Under the pieces are notes generated by a model. It was not told the origin of the DNA, searched no databases, and was given only the letters and a program-made list of their open reading frames with translations. The translations under genes were made by a program, and so were the position numbers. From Flavobacteriales bacterium (lineage in GTDB: Bacteria; Bacteroidota; Bacteroidia; Flavobacteriales_D; Crocinitomicaceae), in the NCBI GenBank assembly GCA_947447525.1, contig CANFJL010000005.1:1-64000 (forward strand): 64,000 nt of DNA, in the 5' to 3' direction. Of this stretch, positions 43,185 through 52,326 are shown piece by piece (position 1 is the stretch's first letter; each line of letters starts with the position of its first letter).

Positions 43185-44206
43185 GGTTTATTTTTCAATA
43201 CGTCCAAGTGAAGTAATTTATTAGCGACAATACTACCGGTCTTATCTCTAAGTTGAACTTCAATTGTTTTTTCCAAAGCATCTATTTCTATCAGTCCAAA
43301 ATTATTCTGCATCATGGGTCCTGCAATCCTATTTTTATTAGGTGTGGCAAAACGCCATTCTTGGGTGAGACCACTGGAAGTAAAATCAAATATCGGGTAA
43401 GATTCTTTATTTGTCAATTCAGAAAATTCTCCGTAATGCACATCTCCAGATATAAAAATCACTCCATTTGCTTGCGTTTCTTTAATCAATTGAAGCATTT
43501 TGTTTTGTTCAGAAGGAAAATTTGCCCATGATTCATAACCATTGTATTCGATTCCAAATTGTGTAGAGGAAGCAATAATTCTGTAATCTGCAGCTTGAGA
43601 TAATACTCCCTTCAACCAAGTCCATTGTTGTCTTCCTAAAATAGTTTTACTCGAATCTGTATGCGGAGTATAAGTAAGTTCATACTCAGGATTGTTTGTC
43701 CCACGATTTTTACGCTTCGTCCTTATCAATTGATCTCTAAAGGTTCGGGTGTCAAGTAAAATCACTTGCACTTTGGCACCTTCAAGTTCAAAAATATAAC
43801 TGGTATATATTCCATCGTGTACCCAGCGATCTGAGGCAATTGGTTCCTTGAAAAAGTTGAGAAAAATTTTCTTATTTTGTTTTTTCTTGGTGTATTCTTT
43901 GCCTGCGTCATCTTTTCCAAAATCATGATCATCCCATGTTGCAAGGATGGAAGTATTGGCGTTCAAAAGTTGAAAGGAGGGAATAGCGCCAAGCTGCTCA
44001 TATTTTTTTTTCATCACAGATTTTCGCTTGGAATCTCCGTAGATATTGTCCCCTAAAAAAACAAAGTAATTGGGTTGTAGCTTGGCTACTTCAAATAGTA
44101 TTGGTAAGTCTGTATCTTGATGTCCGCACGAACCAAAAGCAAGGGTCAACTTCGTTTGCGAATGACAGATAAGTGGTGCAAAAAGAAAAACAAAAAATAA
44201 TTTCAC
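43181..44206 (-). CDS. PhoD-like secreted phosphatase
   Basis: 341 residues, starting with GTG at 44206. Signal peptide 'MKLFFVFLFAPLICHSQ' (no lipobox at the Cys). Alkaline phosphatase D-type metallophosphatase motifs: 'FGSCGHQDTDLP', 'YFVFLGDNIYGD', 'ILATWDDHDFGKDDAG', 'ILLDTRTFRD', 'GVIFISGDVHYGEFSEL' and 'FDFTSSGLTQEW'. The metal ligands Asp, Asn and His are present. It would hydrolyse phosphate esters or diesters in the periplasm or at the surface. It is convergent with the ABC-F gene (4-nt overlap). No Pho regulatory element was identified. Confidence 0.9.
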   Translation of the reverse strand: MKLFFVFLFAPLICHSQTKLTLAFGSCGHQDTDLPILFEVAKLQPNYFVFLGDNIYGDSKRKSVMKKKYEQLGAIPSFQLLNANTSILATWDDHDFGKDDAGKEYTKKKQNKKIFLNFFKEPIASDRWVHDGIYTSYIFELEGAKVQVILLDTRTFRDQLIRTKRKNRGTNNPEYELTYTPHTDSSKTILGRQQWTWLKGVLSQAADYRIIASSTQFGIEYNGYESWANFPSEQNKMLQLIKETQANGVIFISGDVHYGEFSELTNKESYPIFDFTSSGLTQEWRFATPNKNRIAGPMMQNNFGLIEIDALEKTIEVQLRDKTGSIVANKLLHLDVLKNKP

Positions 44207-44311
44207 AAGCTAAAGATAAAGGATATTGTCTTTATGTAGACTCGCTTTTTATTTTTCATTACTTTTAACTTCCACGAAAGCACCCTGCTTTCCAAATTAT
44301 ATTTAGTGATT

Positions 44312-45790
44312 ATGGCAGAAGAAAAACATGATTTTCAGCGCTCTTTAGGATTAATGGATGCTACTGCAATTGTAGCAGGTTCCATGATTGGATCCGGAAT
44401 CTTTATCGTAAGTGCTGATATGGGGCGTATGGTGGGTTCGGCAGGATGGCTTTTAGTTTTGTGGTTATTGACAGGTCTCATTACCTTGATGGCCGCTTTG
44501 AGTTATGGTGAATTAGCAGGCATGATGCCTAAAGCAGGTGGACAATTTGTTTATATTGAAAAAGCATGGGGAAAATTCACTGCTTTTCTTTACGGATGGA
44601 CGGTTTTTACAGTAATTCAAACCGGTGTAATCGCCGCAGTGGCAGTTGCATTTGCAAAATATACTGCTTATTTCTTTCCCGAATTGGGACCTGATCACAT
44701 ACTCTTATCATTAGGAAATTTTGAAATTTCAGCGGCTCAAGTTCTTGCTATAGCAAGTATTTTTCTCCTGACTTTCATCAATAGTAGAGGATTGAAAAGC
44801 GGTAAAATTATTCAAATGGTTTTTACAAGCGCTAAACTTTTAGCCTTACTCGCATTGATTGTCCTTGGCCTAGCGATTGGCTTAAAAGGGGAGGTCTTTT
44901 CTCAAAACATGGCGCACATGTGGGACGCAGCGCCTACATGGATCAGTAGTGATGGGGGAAAAAACTGGACGGAATCCATTTCACCAATTACTGGAGTTGC
45001 CCTGATGCTCGCGCTCGGCACCGCTATTATCGGTTCCTTGTTTTCAAGTGATGCTTGGAATAATGTGACCTTTATTGCGGGTGAAATTAAAAATCCGAAG
45101 AAAAATATTCCTTTGAGTTTGCTCCTGGGTACCAGTATTGTTACGATTTTGTATGTATTGGCCAATTTAGCTTATTTAGCCTTGATTCCTTTGCATGGAA
45201 GTCCAGACGGAACAGACATCATGTCTCAGGGAATTCAATTTGCAGGTGCAGGAACAGATCGTGTTGGAACAGCAGCTGCTTCTCAAGTCTTTGGAGATTT
45301 TGCAGCAGGTTTTATGGCGATTCTCATTATGGTATCTACTTTCGGTTGCAATAATGGATTAATCCTCTCAGGAGCCCGAGTTTATTATGCCATGGCAGAA
45401 GATGGCTTGTTCTTTAAAAGAGCCGCTCAATTAAATAAAAATTCCGTTCCTTATTTCTCTTTAATGATTCAGGCAGTTTGGGCAAGTGTGCTATGTTTGA
45501 GTGGGTCTTATGGAGATCTGTTGGACTATGCTACTTTTGCTTCTTTGATTTTTTATATCATTACTATCGCAGGAATTTTCAAACTTCGAATTAAAGAACC
45601 TAAAGCAGAAAGGCCCTACAAGGTTATTGCTTATCCGTTTACTCCAGCACTTTATATTCTCCTAGCAACTACTATTTGTGTAATTTTATTGATTACGAAA
45701 ACTCAAAATACGCTTTTAGGCCTGCTTATTGTTGGTCTAGGAATTCCTGTATTTTTTATTCGTAATTATTTCGCTAAAAAAAATAGTTAA
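44312..45790 (+). CDS. APC-superfamily amino acid permease
   Basis: 492 residues from the ATG at 44312 (the ORF track starts at a GTG two codons earlier). About twelve membrane helices. The N-terminal 'SLGLMDATAIVAGSMIGSGIFIVSADMGRMVG' holds the APC substrate-binding GSGIF loop, and 'AGGQFVYIEKAWGKFTAFLYGW' follows. A periplasmic insertion around residues 195-220 ('HMWDAAPTWISSDGGKNW') is notable. Family assignment to the amino acid/polyamine/organocation superfamily is secure; the substrate is not. Its stop is directly adjacent to the ATG of the VOC gene (0-nt gap). Confidence 0.92.
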   Translation: MAEEKHDFQRSLGLMDATAIVAGSMIGSGIFIVSADMGRMVGSAGWLLVLWLLTGLITLMAALSYGELAGMMPKAGGQFVYIEKAWGKFTAFLYGWTVFTVIQTGVIAAVAVAFAKYTAYFFPELGPDHILLSLGNFEISAAQVLAIASIFLLTFINSRGLKSGKIIQMVFTSAKLLALLALIVLGLAIGLKGEVFSQNMAHMWDAAPTWISSDGGKNWTESISPITGVALMLALGTAIIGSLFSSDAWNNVTFIAGEIKNPKKNIPLSLLLGTSIVTILYVLANLAYLALIPLHGSPDGTDIMSQGIQFAGAGTDRVGTAAASQVFGDFAAGFMAILIMVSTFGCNNGLILSGARVYYAMAEDGLFFKRAAQLNKNSVPYFSLMIQAVWASVLCLSGSYGDLLDYATFASLIFYIITIAGIFKLRIKEPKAERPYKVIAYPFTPALYILLATTICVILLITKTQNTLLGLLIVGLGIPVFFIRNYFAKKNS

Positions 45791-46198
45791 ATGTCCATTT
45801 CAGATCTTTGGTTGAATTTATCTGTGAAAAACATAGAGGATTCTAAAGCATTTTTTACCGCTATTGGTTTTGAATTAAGTGAGGGTCCTGGCAATAGTGC
45901 AACTTCTGCTTGTATCCTTATGGGAACGAAGAAAGTGGTTGTAATGCTTTTTCAAGAAGAAGTTTTTAATGGTTTCATTAATCAGAAAGGAACTTTTTCG
46001 TCTCCTCATCCTTCATTAATTTCGATAAGTGTTGATTCTAAAGAGGCTGTTGATGCCCTTGCTCAAAAAGTCATCAATGCCGGAGGTACTTGTTCGCATG
46101 AACCTAAGGAAATGAAGGATTGGATCTATGCTTGTAATTTTTTAGATCTGGATCAGCACCAATGGAATGTAGTTTATATGAAAAATGATGCCGTATGA
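45791..46198 (+). CDS. VOC-family (glyoxalase/bleomycin-resistance fold) protein
   Basis: 135 residues with the paired beta-alpha-beta-beta-beta units of the vicinal-oxygen-chelate fold: 'LWLNLSVKNIEDSKAFFTAIGFEL' in the first half, 'LISISVDSKEAVDALAQKVINAGG' and 'YACNFLDLDQHQWNVVYM' in the second. It belongs to the extradiol-dioxygenase/glyoxalase-like group often annotated only by fold. No substrate inferred. It immediately follows the permease and overlaps the M1 peptidase gene by 4 nt. Confidence 0.85.
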   Translation: MSISDLWLNLSVKNIEDSKAFFTAIGFELSEGPGNSATSACILMGTKKVVVMLFQEEVFNGFINQKGTFSSPHPSLISISVDSKEAVDALAQKVINAGGTCSHEPKEMKDWIYACNFLDLDQHQWNVVYMKNDAV

Positions 46199-47835
46199 AA
46201 ATTTTAATATTATGCTTGCTATTTTTTGGTTCCATTGGGATGGTACGGTCTCAAAAGTATAACCATGAAGATTCATTGAGGGGAAGTATTGGCAAGGAAA
46301 GGGCATGGTGGGATGTGCAAAAGTACAGTCTTAGTTTTGAAGTTTACCCTTCTAGTAAAAGCATTAAGGGAAAAAATGTAATTCGTTATAAGGTGCTATC
46401 GGTTCAACAAGAAATGCAGATTGATCTTCAGTATCCTATGAAAATAGTTTCTGTGATGCAAGATGGAATTTCCCTTGCCGTTCGTGATGATGGGAATGCC
46501 CATTTTATTTCATTAGCAAAAAAACAAATGGTAGATTCTAGCTATGATTTGGAAATTATCTTTGAGGGTATACCTGTAAGAGCTAAAAATCCACCGTGGG
46601 ATGGAGGCTTTACTTGGACGAAGGATAAATCGGGTAAAGATTTTGTAGCAACCTCATGTCAAGGAATAGGAGCGAGTCTGTGGTGGCCTTGTAAAGATCA
46701 CATGTCTGATGAACCAGACCAAGGAATGTTAATTTCAGTTGAAGTACCCAAGGGTTTAATAGCAGTTTCAAATGGTCGCTTGAAATCTCAAAGTGCTACT
46801 GCCACCACAAGTACTTTTATCTGGGAAGTGCTGAATCCAATCTGTAATTATGGTGTCAATATAAATATTGGAAATTATGTCAATTTCAAGGAGCTTTATG
46901 CAGGAGAAAAAGGCCCCTTGGATATGGATTTTTGGGTGCTGAAGGAAAATCTAGAGGCTGCAAAAATTCAGTTTAAGGATGCAACAAGAATGATGAAGGC
47001 ATTTGAGCACTGGTTTGGTCCTTATCCTTTTTATGAAGATTCTTATAAGCTGGTTGAAGTGCCTTACTTGGGTATGGAACATCAAAGTTCAGTTACTTAT
47101 GGTAATAAGTTTAAAAATGGTTATTTAGGAAGTGATTTAAGTGGTTCTGGCTTTGGATTAAAATTCGATTACATCATTATTCATGAATCTGGTCACGAGT
47201 GGTTTGCCAATAATATTACCGCCAAAGACAATGCAGATTTATGGATCCATGAATCTTTTACTACTTATTCTGAAGCTTTGTTTGTTGAATATTATTATGG
47301 AAAACCTGCGGGAGCAAGTTATGTAAAAGGAATGCGAACGCGCATTGATGATATAGAGACTGTTCCTTTGGTTGGGCAATATGGGGTGAATGATTCTTAT
47401 TCAGGGAATATTTATTACAAAGGCAGTAATGTCCTGCATACTTTGCGGCAATTGGTCAACTCAGACGAGAAATGGCGCAGTATTTTGAGAGGATTGAATC
47501 AGGAGTTTTATCATCAAACGGTCACCACCGAACAAATAGAGTCTTATATTGCTCGGGAAAGCGGATTAAATCTAGATGCTTTTTTTGATCAATACTTAAG
47601 AGATACCCGCACGCCTAGACTCATTTATTCTATAGACAAGAAAAATGTACTTCAATTTAAATGGGAATCTTGTATTCCTACTTTTGATATGCCGATTAAA
47701 ATTAAATTTGAAGATACGATTCTGTGGATTAAACCAAGTACTTCATGGTCGAGTATAAAATTGAATTCTAAGGAAACGATTAAAGATATTGTGGTCGATA
47801 AGAGTTTTTATGTGAATACCCATATTGTAAATTAA
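46195..47835 (+). CDS. M1-family metallopeptidase (secreted)
   Basis: 546 residues. Signal peptide 'MKILILCLLFFGSIGMVRSQ'. An M1-type N-terminal beta domain is followed by the catalytic gluzincin domain: exopeptidase-type motif 'YLGMEHQS' (G-x-M-E-N-like, here with His in place of Asn), zinc motif H330-E331-x-x-H334 in 'IIHESGHEWFANN', and the third zinc ligand in 'WIHESFTTYSEALFVEY'. Shorter than full aminopeptidase N (about 870), lacking the C-terminal helical domain, as usual in Bacteroidota. Likely a periplasmic aminopeptidase feeding amino acid uptake; the linked APC permease upstream is consistent with that, though this is inference. Confidence 0.93.
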   Translation: MKILILCLLFFGSIGMVRSQKYNHEDSLRGSIGKERAWWDVQKYSLSFEVYPSSKSIKGKNVIRYKVLSVQQEMQIDLQYPMKIVSVMQDGISLAVRDDGNAHFISLAKKQMVDSSYDLEIIFEGIPVRAKNPPWDGGFTWTKDKSGKDFVATSCQGIGASLWWPCKDHMSDEPDQGMLISVEVPKGLIAVSNGRLKSQSATATTSTFIWEVLNPICNYGVNINIGNYVNFKELYAGEKGPLDMDFWVLKENLEAAKIQFKDATRMMKAFEHWFGPYPFYEDSYKLVEVPYLGMEHQSSVTYGNKFKNGYLGSDLSGSGFGLKFDYIIIHESGHEWFANNITAKDNADLWIHESFTTYSEALFVEYYYGKPAGASYVKGMRTRIDDIETVPLVGQYGVNDSYSGNIYYKGSNVLHTLRQLVNSDEKWRSILRGLNQEFYHQTVTTEQIESYIARESGLNLDAFFDQYLRDTRTPRLIYSIDKKNVLQFKWESCIPTFDMPIKIKFEDTILWIKPSTSWSSIKLNSKETIKDIVVDKSFYVNTHIVN

Positions 47836-47840
47836 AATTG

Positions 47841-48368
47841 ATGCGTTATTTATATGAAGATCAATTGTATTCTGATCGATTGTGTACTAGATTCCTTAGG
47901 CCTGAAGACATGGAGACATGGGAGCCATTTTTTAAAAATAAACTGTGTACGCAGTTTTTGTCAAATTTTCCAGATCTATCTCCAATGGAGAAAGCCAAAC
48001 ATATGATCGACAAACAATTAGAAAGGTACGATCAAAAGCGCTATGGACTTCAAGTGATTTCGAATCGCATAGATAATAAACCCTTAGGCTTGTGTGGCTT
48101 GTTGTTGCAGCAAGTAGATGATATTGTTGAATTAGAAGTAGGATATCATTTTTTATATCAACATTGGGGATTTGGCTATGCAACCGAGGCAGCTTCCATA
48201 ATGATTGAATATGCTAGAAAAAATAAACTTGCAGATTCTTTGATTTCAGTAATTGATTTATTGAATTATAAATCTCAAGCTGTAGCGGAACGCAATGGTT
48301 TTGTGCGGGAAAAAGAACTGCTTTATTTGGGAGATGAGGTTTATATCTATAGAAAATCACTTCTTTAA
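47841..48368 (+). CDS. GNAT-family N-acetyltransferase (RimJ/RimL-like)
   Basis: 175 residues starting at the ATG at 47841; the ORF track's start is the preceding TTG. GNAT fold of the RimJ/RimL type: '[23 protein letters not shown]', then acetyl-CoA loop '[28 protein letters not shown]', and '[34 protein letters not shown]', the ending typical of N-acetyltransferases acting on small substrates or protein N-termini. Substrate unknown. Its 3' end overlaps the convergent queG gene by 12 nt. Confidence 0.9.
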   Translation: MRYLYEDQLYSDRLCTRFLRPEDMETWEPFFKNKLCTQFLSNFPDLSPMEKAKHMIDKQLERYDQKRYGLQVISNRIDNKPLGLCGLLLQQVDDIVELEVGYHFLYQHWGFGYATEAASIMIEYARKNKLADSLISVIDLLNYKSQAVAERNGFVREKELLYLGDEVYIYRKSLL

Positions 48369-49283
48369 AAAAGAAATATTTCTCTTCAATCCTTCAAATT
48401 TGGTGCGTTTCACAGCACTATGCTTAAATAAATTTTGAAAAGTTTCTTTTTCTAAATCAATCCAATCCCCATGATTTAGATCTAGGAGTTGTGCACTGGG
48501 AACGAAGCGTTTTTCAGTATGTACTTTTGCAAATTTATTCCACGGACAAACCTCTTGACAAATATCACAACCAAACATCCAATTGTCCATTTTCCCTTTA
48601 AATTCATCTGGTAACAAGGCATCCTTGAGTTCAATGGTTAAGTGAGAGATGCATTTTGAACCATCAATGACATAAGGAGCAATTAGGGCCTCAGTTGGAC
48701 AAGCATCCAAACATTTCGTACAAGTTCCACAATAATCCTTCATGGGACCATCTGCTTCAAATTCTAAGTCTGTTATGAGTTCTGCAATAAAAAAATAACT
48801 TCCTTCTTGAGGATGAATGAGATTGGTGTTTTTTCCCATCCAACCTAAACCCGCTTTTTTGGCCCAAACTTTATCCATTACGGGAGCAGAATCCACAAAA
48901 ACTCGACCTTGAATATCTCCAATGGTCGTTTTCATATAATCAAGTAGCTCTTGTAATTTATCTTTAATTACAAAGTGATAATCTTCACCATAGGCATATT
49001 GAGATATTTTTGGTGCTTCAGGATCCGTTTGCTTGATTGGATTGTGATAATTGAGCAACAAAGAAATAACACTTTTTGCATCATCAACCAAAAGCCTTGG
49101 ATCTAAACGCTTATCAAAATGATTTTCCATATAGGACATGGAACCGTGATAGTTCTTTTGAAGCCAATGTTCGAGTCGAGGTGCTTCTTCGTTTAAGAAT
49201 TCGGCCTTCGAAAATCCACAGTGGAAAAAGCCTAAGGCCGCAGCTTTATTTTTAATATCCTGTTTGTATCGGGTTGCATTCAT
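48357..49283 (-). CDS. queG: Epoxyqueuosine reductase
   Basis: 308-residue cobalamin- and iron-sulfur-dependent enzyme that reduces epoxyqueuosine to queuosine in tRNA, the last step of queuosine synthesis. Two 4Fe-4S clusters are visible: '[12 protein letters not shown]' and '[13 protein letters not shown]'. Other motifs are '[14 protein letters not shown]' type loop ('[11 protein letters not shown]') and '[12 protein letters not shown]'. Length is normal (about 300-380). It starts 3 nt after the ruvB stop, so the two are one operon. Its cobalamin need fits with, but does not prove, a corrinoid role for the uptake system at 7550-10310. Confidence 0.96.
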   Translation of the reverse strand: MNATRYKQDIKNKAAALGFFHCGFSKAEFLNEEAPRLEHWLQKNYHGSMSYMENHFDKRLDPRLLVDDAKSVISLLLNYHNPIKQTDPEAPKISQYAYGEDYHFVIKDKLQELLDYMKTTIGDIQGRVFVDSAPVMDKVWAKKAGLGWMGKNTNLIHPQEGSYFFIAELITDLEFEADGPMKDYCGTCTKCLDACPTEALIAPYVIDGSKCISHLTIELKDALLPDEFKGKMDNWMFGCDICQEVCPWNKFAKVHTEKRFVPSAQLLDLNHGDWIDLEKETFQNLFKHSAVKRTKFEGLKRNISFLKK

Positions 49284-49286
49284 GAA

Positions 49287-50306
49287 TTAGAACAAACCTC
49301 CTTGTGCCCAGCCCAACTCTTTACCTAAATGATTATAAGCTTTTTCAGTAGCCTTTCTACCTCTTGGGGTACGCATTAAAAATCCTTCCTGAATTAAAAA
49401 TGGTTCGTAGACTTCTTCTAAAGTTCCTGCATTTTCTCCAATTGCAGTTGCTATAGTCGTCAATCCTACTGGTCCACCGCTGAATTTATCAATGATGACT
49501 TTCAAGATTCGTATATCCATTTCATCTAAACCATTGGCATCAACATTTAATGCTTTTAAGGCAAATTCGGTAATAGCATCTTCTATTTTTCCGCTTCCTT
49601 TTATTTGAGCAAAGTCTCTAACGCGGCGCAACAAAGCATTGGCAATTCTTGGCGTTCCACGACTTCTACTCGCAATTTTGAACGCTGCATCTTCATCAAT
49701 GGCAATGTTTAATAATCCTGCTGATCGTTCAACAATACTGGTCAATGTTTTTGCATCGTAATATTCTAGGCGAGAATTAATCCCAAATCGTGCGCGCAAA
49801 GGAGAGGTCAATAAACCTGATCTTGTTGTAGCACCAATTAAAGTAAAGGGACTAAGATTTATCTGTATAGACCTTGCATTAGGTCCTGTATCTAATAATA
49901 TATCAATTACATAATCTTCCATTGCTGAATACAAGTATTCCTCAACTACTGGACTTAAACGATGGATTTCATCAATAAAAAGGACATCACCATCACTTAA
50001 ATTGGTTAGTAAGCCCGCCAAGTCTCCTGGTTTATCAAGTACAGGACCGCTCGTCACCTTAAATCCAACCCCCATTTCGTTGGCAATAATATTGGCTAAG
50101 GTAGTTTTTCCTAATCCTGGAGGTCCGTGCAGTAGAACATGGTCTAAAGGTTCATTTCTCAATCTTGCTGCCTGAACAAAGACTAATAAATTTTCGACAA
50201 TAGCAGGTTGTCCCGCAAAATCTGCAAGCGACTTGGGCCTTAATACCTTATCAATTTCTTGTTCTGGTTGTTCGGCGTTGTCTCTATAGTCAAATGATTC
50301 TTCCAA
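49287..50306 (-). CDS. ruvB: Holliday junction branch-migration ATPase RuvB
   Basis: 339-residue AAA+ motor of the RuvAB complex. Motifs: '[18 protein letters not shown]' at the N-terminus, Walker A '[18 protein letters not shown]', Walker B '[19 protein letters not shown]', '[18 protein letters not shown]', sensor '[19 protein letters not shown]', and arginine-finger region. The C-terminal winged helix ends '[28 protein letters not shown]'. Length is standard. It has its own promoter box upstream. Confidence 0.98.
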   Translation of the reverse strand: MEESFDYRDNAEQPEQEIDKVLRPKSLADFAGQPAIVENLLVFVQAARLRNEPLDHVLLHGPPGLGKTTLANIIANEMGVGFKVTSGPVLDKPGDLAGLLTNLSDGDVLFIDEIHRLSPVVEEYLYSAMEDYVIDILLDTGPNARSIQINLSPFTLIGATTRSGLLTSPLRARFGINSRLEYYDAKTLTSIVERSAGLLNIAIDEDAAFKIASRSRGTPRIANALLRRVRDFAQIKGSGKIEDAITEFALKALNVDANGLDEMDIRILKVIIDKFSGGPVGLTTIATAIGENAGTLEEVYEPFLIQEGFLMRTPRGRKATEKAYNHLGKELGWAQGGLF

Positions 50307-50320
50307 AAGAATTGTTTTTA

Positions 50321-50328
50321 CAAATTTA
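50321..50328 (-). promoter_or_regulatory. Bacteroidota -7 box TAAATTTG for ruvB
   Basis: On the minus strand TAAATTTG (plus strand CAAATTTA) lies 14 nt before the ruvB ATG in the 88-nt gap that separates ruvB from the HAD gene. Confidence 0.5.
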
Positions 50329-50394
50329 CAAAAGCACTTGAATTGACATTCATTTTATGTGTTTAATACAGAAAATCAAAAATTATCTAAGAAA

Positions 50395-51057
50395 CTAACG
50401 AATGGTTTCTAAAAAAGCACTCATGGTGTCAAATTGAAAATCCGCGAGCATTATTCTCGGATCTACCAAGTGTGTTTTTTCAGGAATACAAACTACTTTC
50501 ATCTTGGCTGCTTTACCTGCTATAATTCCATTAACTGAATCTTCAATCACAAGGCATTTTTCTGGATATACGATTAACTTTTTGGCCACACTTAAATAAA
50601 CCGCAGGATGAGGTTTGCCATAATGTTCTAATTCCGCAGAGTGGGTAAAGTTAAAATAGGACTTAATACGTAAAGATTCCACAACTACTCGAATGAGTCT
50701 ACTGGAGGAAGAGGTGGCCAATCCAATGGGCAAGTTAATACTTTGCAAATAGTCTAATGTGTCGATTACCCCAGGCAATGGAAATGGATTTTCGGCAATT
50801 AGTTTTTCCATCGCGGCAATAATCTGTTCTTCAACTTCTGATTCATCTGTCACTCCCCAATTTTCATGGAGATTCCAAAAATGAATTACTTCATCAATTC
50901 TTAAGCCAACGGTTTTTTGAAAGTCTGATTTTGTTAAAGTGGATCCGAGTTTTGAGAAAACTTCTTCCATGGCTATTTTCCATAAGGGTTCTGAATCAAT
51001 TAAGACCCCATCCATGTCAAAAATTACAGCATCAAAGTCTTGTATATCTAAATTCAT
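50395..51057 (-). CDS. HAD-superfamily phosphatase (beta-phosphoglucomutase-like)
   Basis: 220-residue HAD-IA protein. The nucleophile motif 'VIFDMDGVLIDSEPLWK' is at residue 10, motif II 'LATSSSSRLI' and motif III/IV 'YGKPHPAVYLSVAKKL', 'CLVIEDSVNGIIAGKAAKMKVV' follow. It resembles HxpB/YniC sugar phosphatases and beta-phosphoglucomutases; without the Asp/cap details, substrate cannot be decided. It is the last gene of a minus-strand run with CNNM, purD and purQ (6-nt gap). Confidence 0.88.
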   Translation of the reverse strand: MNLDIQDFDAVIFDMDGVLIDSEPLWKIAMEEVFSKLGSTLTKSDFQKTVGLRIDEVIHFWNLHENWGVTDESEVEEQIIAAMEKLIAENPFPLPGVIDTLDYLQSINLPIGLATSSSSRLIRVVVESLRIKSYFNFTHSAELEHYGKPHPAVYLSVAKKLIVYPEKCLVIEDSVNGIIAGKAAKMKVVCIPEKTHLVDPRIMLADFQFDTMSAFLETIR

Positions 51058-51063
51058 AAGAAC

Positions 51064-52320
51064 TTAATCAATTACGAAAACACGCACCAGTTCAATCCTT
51101 CTTTCACTTACTTCTTCTATTAAAAAGCGTAAGTTTTTGATGATGAAAGTGGCTCCAACAGCAGGAATTTCCTCTAATTCATTTAAAATGAATCCTCCTA
51201 GTGTTTCATATTCATCAGATTTCTCGAATTCTAAATCATATTCTTCATTCAAATAATCAATTTCAACCCTTGCGGAAAATAAATACTCCTTATCGCTTAT
51301 GCGTTCTTCCCTTAAGTCTTCCTTATCATGCTCGTCCTCAATTTCACCAAAAATTTCTTCAATAACATCTTCAATCGTTACCAATCCTGCCGTTCCACCA
51401 TATTCATCTGTCACGACTGCTATACTTCCTGATTGTTTGGTAAACATTTCTAACAATTCTTTACCTGACATTACCGCCGGAACAAATATGATTGGTTTCA
51501 TGACCAATTTTATCGATTTGGGAGATTTAAATAAGTCAAACGAGTGCACATATCCAATGATATTATCGATGGAATCTCTGTAAACGAGAATCTTAGACAA
51601 ACCTGTTTTAATAAACAATTGTTTTACTTCTTCTAATTCATCTTCAATGTCAACCACCACGATTTCTGTTCTTGGAATCATGCAGTCGCGTGCTTTCACA
51701 TGAGAGAAATCTAAGGCATTTCTTAAAATGGTCATTTCGTTACTCATGTGTTCTTCTGCATGAATACGCGATGAAATATCATCTACATAATGTTCTAAAT
51801 CTACTTTCGAGAAAACTTTTTCAGATGATTTTCCTTTTGAACCTGTTATTCTTAAAAACAACCAGCTGAACAATAAAATAAATTGGGTTGGAAAATAAAG
51901 CAGAATAAAGACGAGCAATAAAGGAATGCTTCCGATGTTAAGAAATCGATTTGGATTAATTTGAACAATTGCTTTCGGTAAAAACTCAGCGGTAATGAGA
52001 ACCAATAATGTTGATATTATGGTCTGTGATATCAGTAAAAGCGCTTCGTTTTCAACGCCAAATTGTTTTAGTATGGGATTAAGAATTGCTGCTGCACATA
52101 TTCCATAAATGACCAATGCTACATTGTTTCCAAGCAGCATCATGGCAATCATAGTTGATTGCTTCTTGTAAAAAATACTCTTTAATTTACCTTGCCAAGT
52201 TCCTTGTGATTTTTCTACTTCTATTTTTAATCGATTGGAAGACAAATAGGCAAGCTCCATTCCAGAGAAAAAAGCCGAAAAAAATAAAGCAAAGAAAAGT
52301 AAGATATAGTCTAAAGCCAT
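51064..52320 (-). CDS. CNNM/CorC (hemolysin-like, CBS-domain) membrane protein
   Basis: 418 residues: a DUF21/CNNM transmembrane domain with about four helices (residues 1-165; 'YILLFFALFFSAFFSGMELAYLSSNRLKIEVEKSQG'), a CBS-pair region ('ARDCMIPRTEIVVVDIEDELEEVKQLF', 'GSIAVVTDEYGGTAGLVTIEDVIEEIFGEIEDE'), and a C-terminal CorC_HlyC domain ('DYLNEEYDLEFE'). The CNNM group is implicated in Mg/Co efflux or transport; in Bacteroidota a relative, GldE, belongs to the gliding machinery. GldE neighbours (gldD, ssb, mutY) are absent here, so plain CNNM is the safer call. Confidence 0.9.
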   Translation of the reverse strand: MALDYILLFFALFFSAFFSGMELAYLSSNRLKIEVEKSQGTWQGKLKSIFYKKQSTMIAMMLLGNNVALVIYGICAAAILNPILKQFGVENEALLLISQTIISTLLVLITAEFLPKAIVQINPNRFLNIGSIPLLLVFILLYFPTQFILLFSWLFLRITGSKGKSSEKVFSKVDLEHYVDDISSRIHAEEHMSNEMTILRNALDFSHVKARDCMIPRTEIVVVDIEDELEEVKQLFIKTGLSKILVYRDSIDNIIGYVHSFDLFKSPKSIKLVMKPIIFVPAVMSGKELLEMFTKQSGSIAVVTDEYGGTAGLVTIEDVIEEIFGEIEDEHDKEDLREERISDKEYLFSARVEIDYLNEEYDLEFEKSDEYETLGGFILNELEEIPAVGATFIIKNLRFLIEEVSERRIELVRVFVID

Positions 52321-52326
52321 ACGGGG

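Noticed and set aside
51064-52320. gldE (gliding motility) call
   Set aside because: Domain layout fits, but the expected gliding neighbours are absent and generic CNNM/CorC proteins look the same; not claimed.
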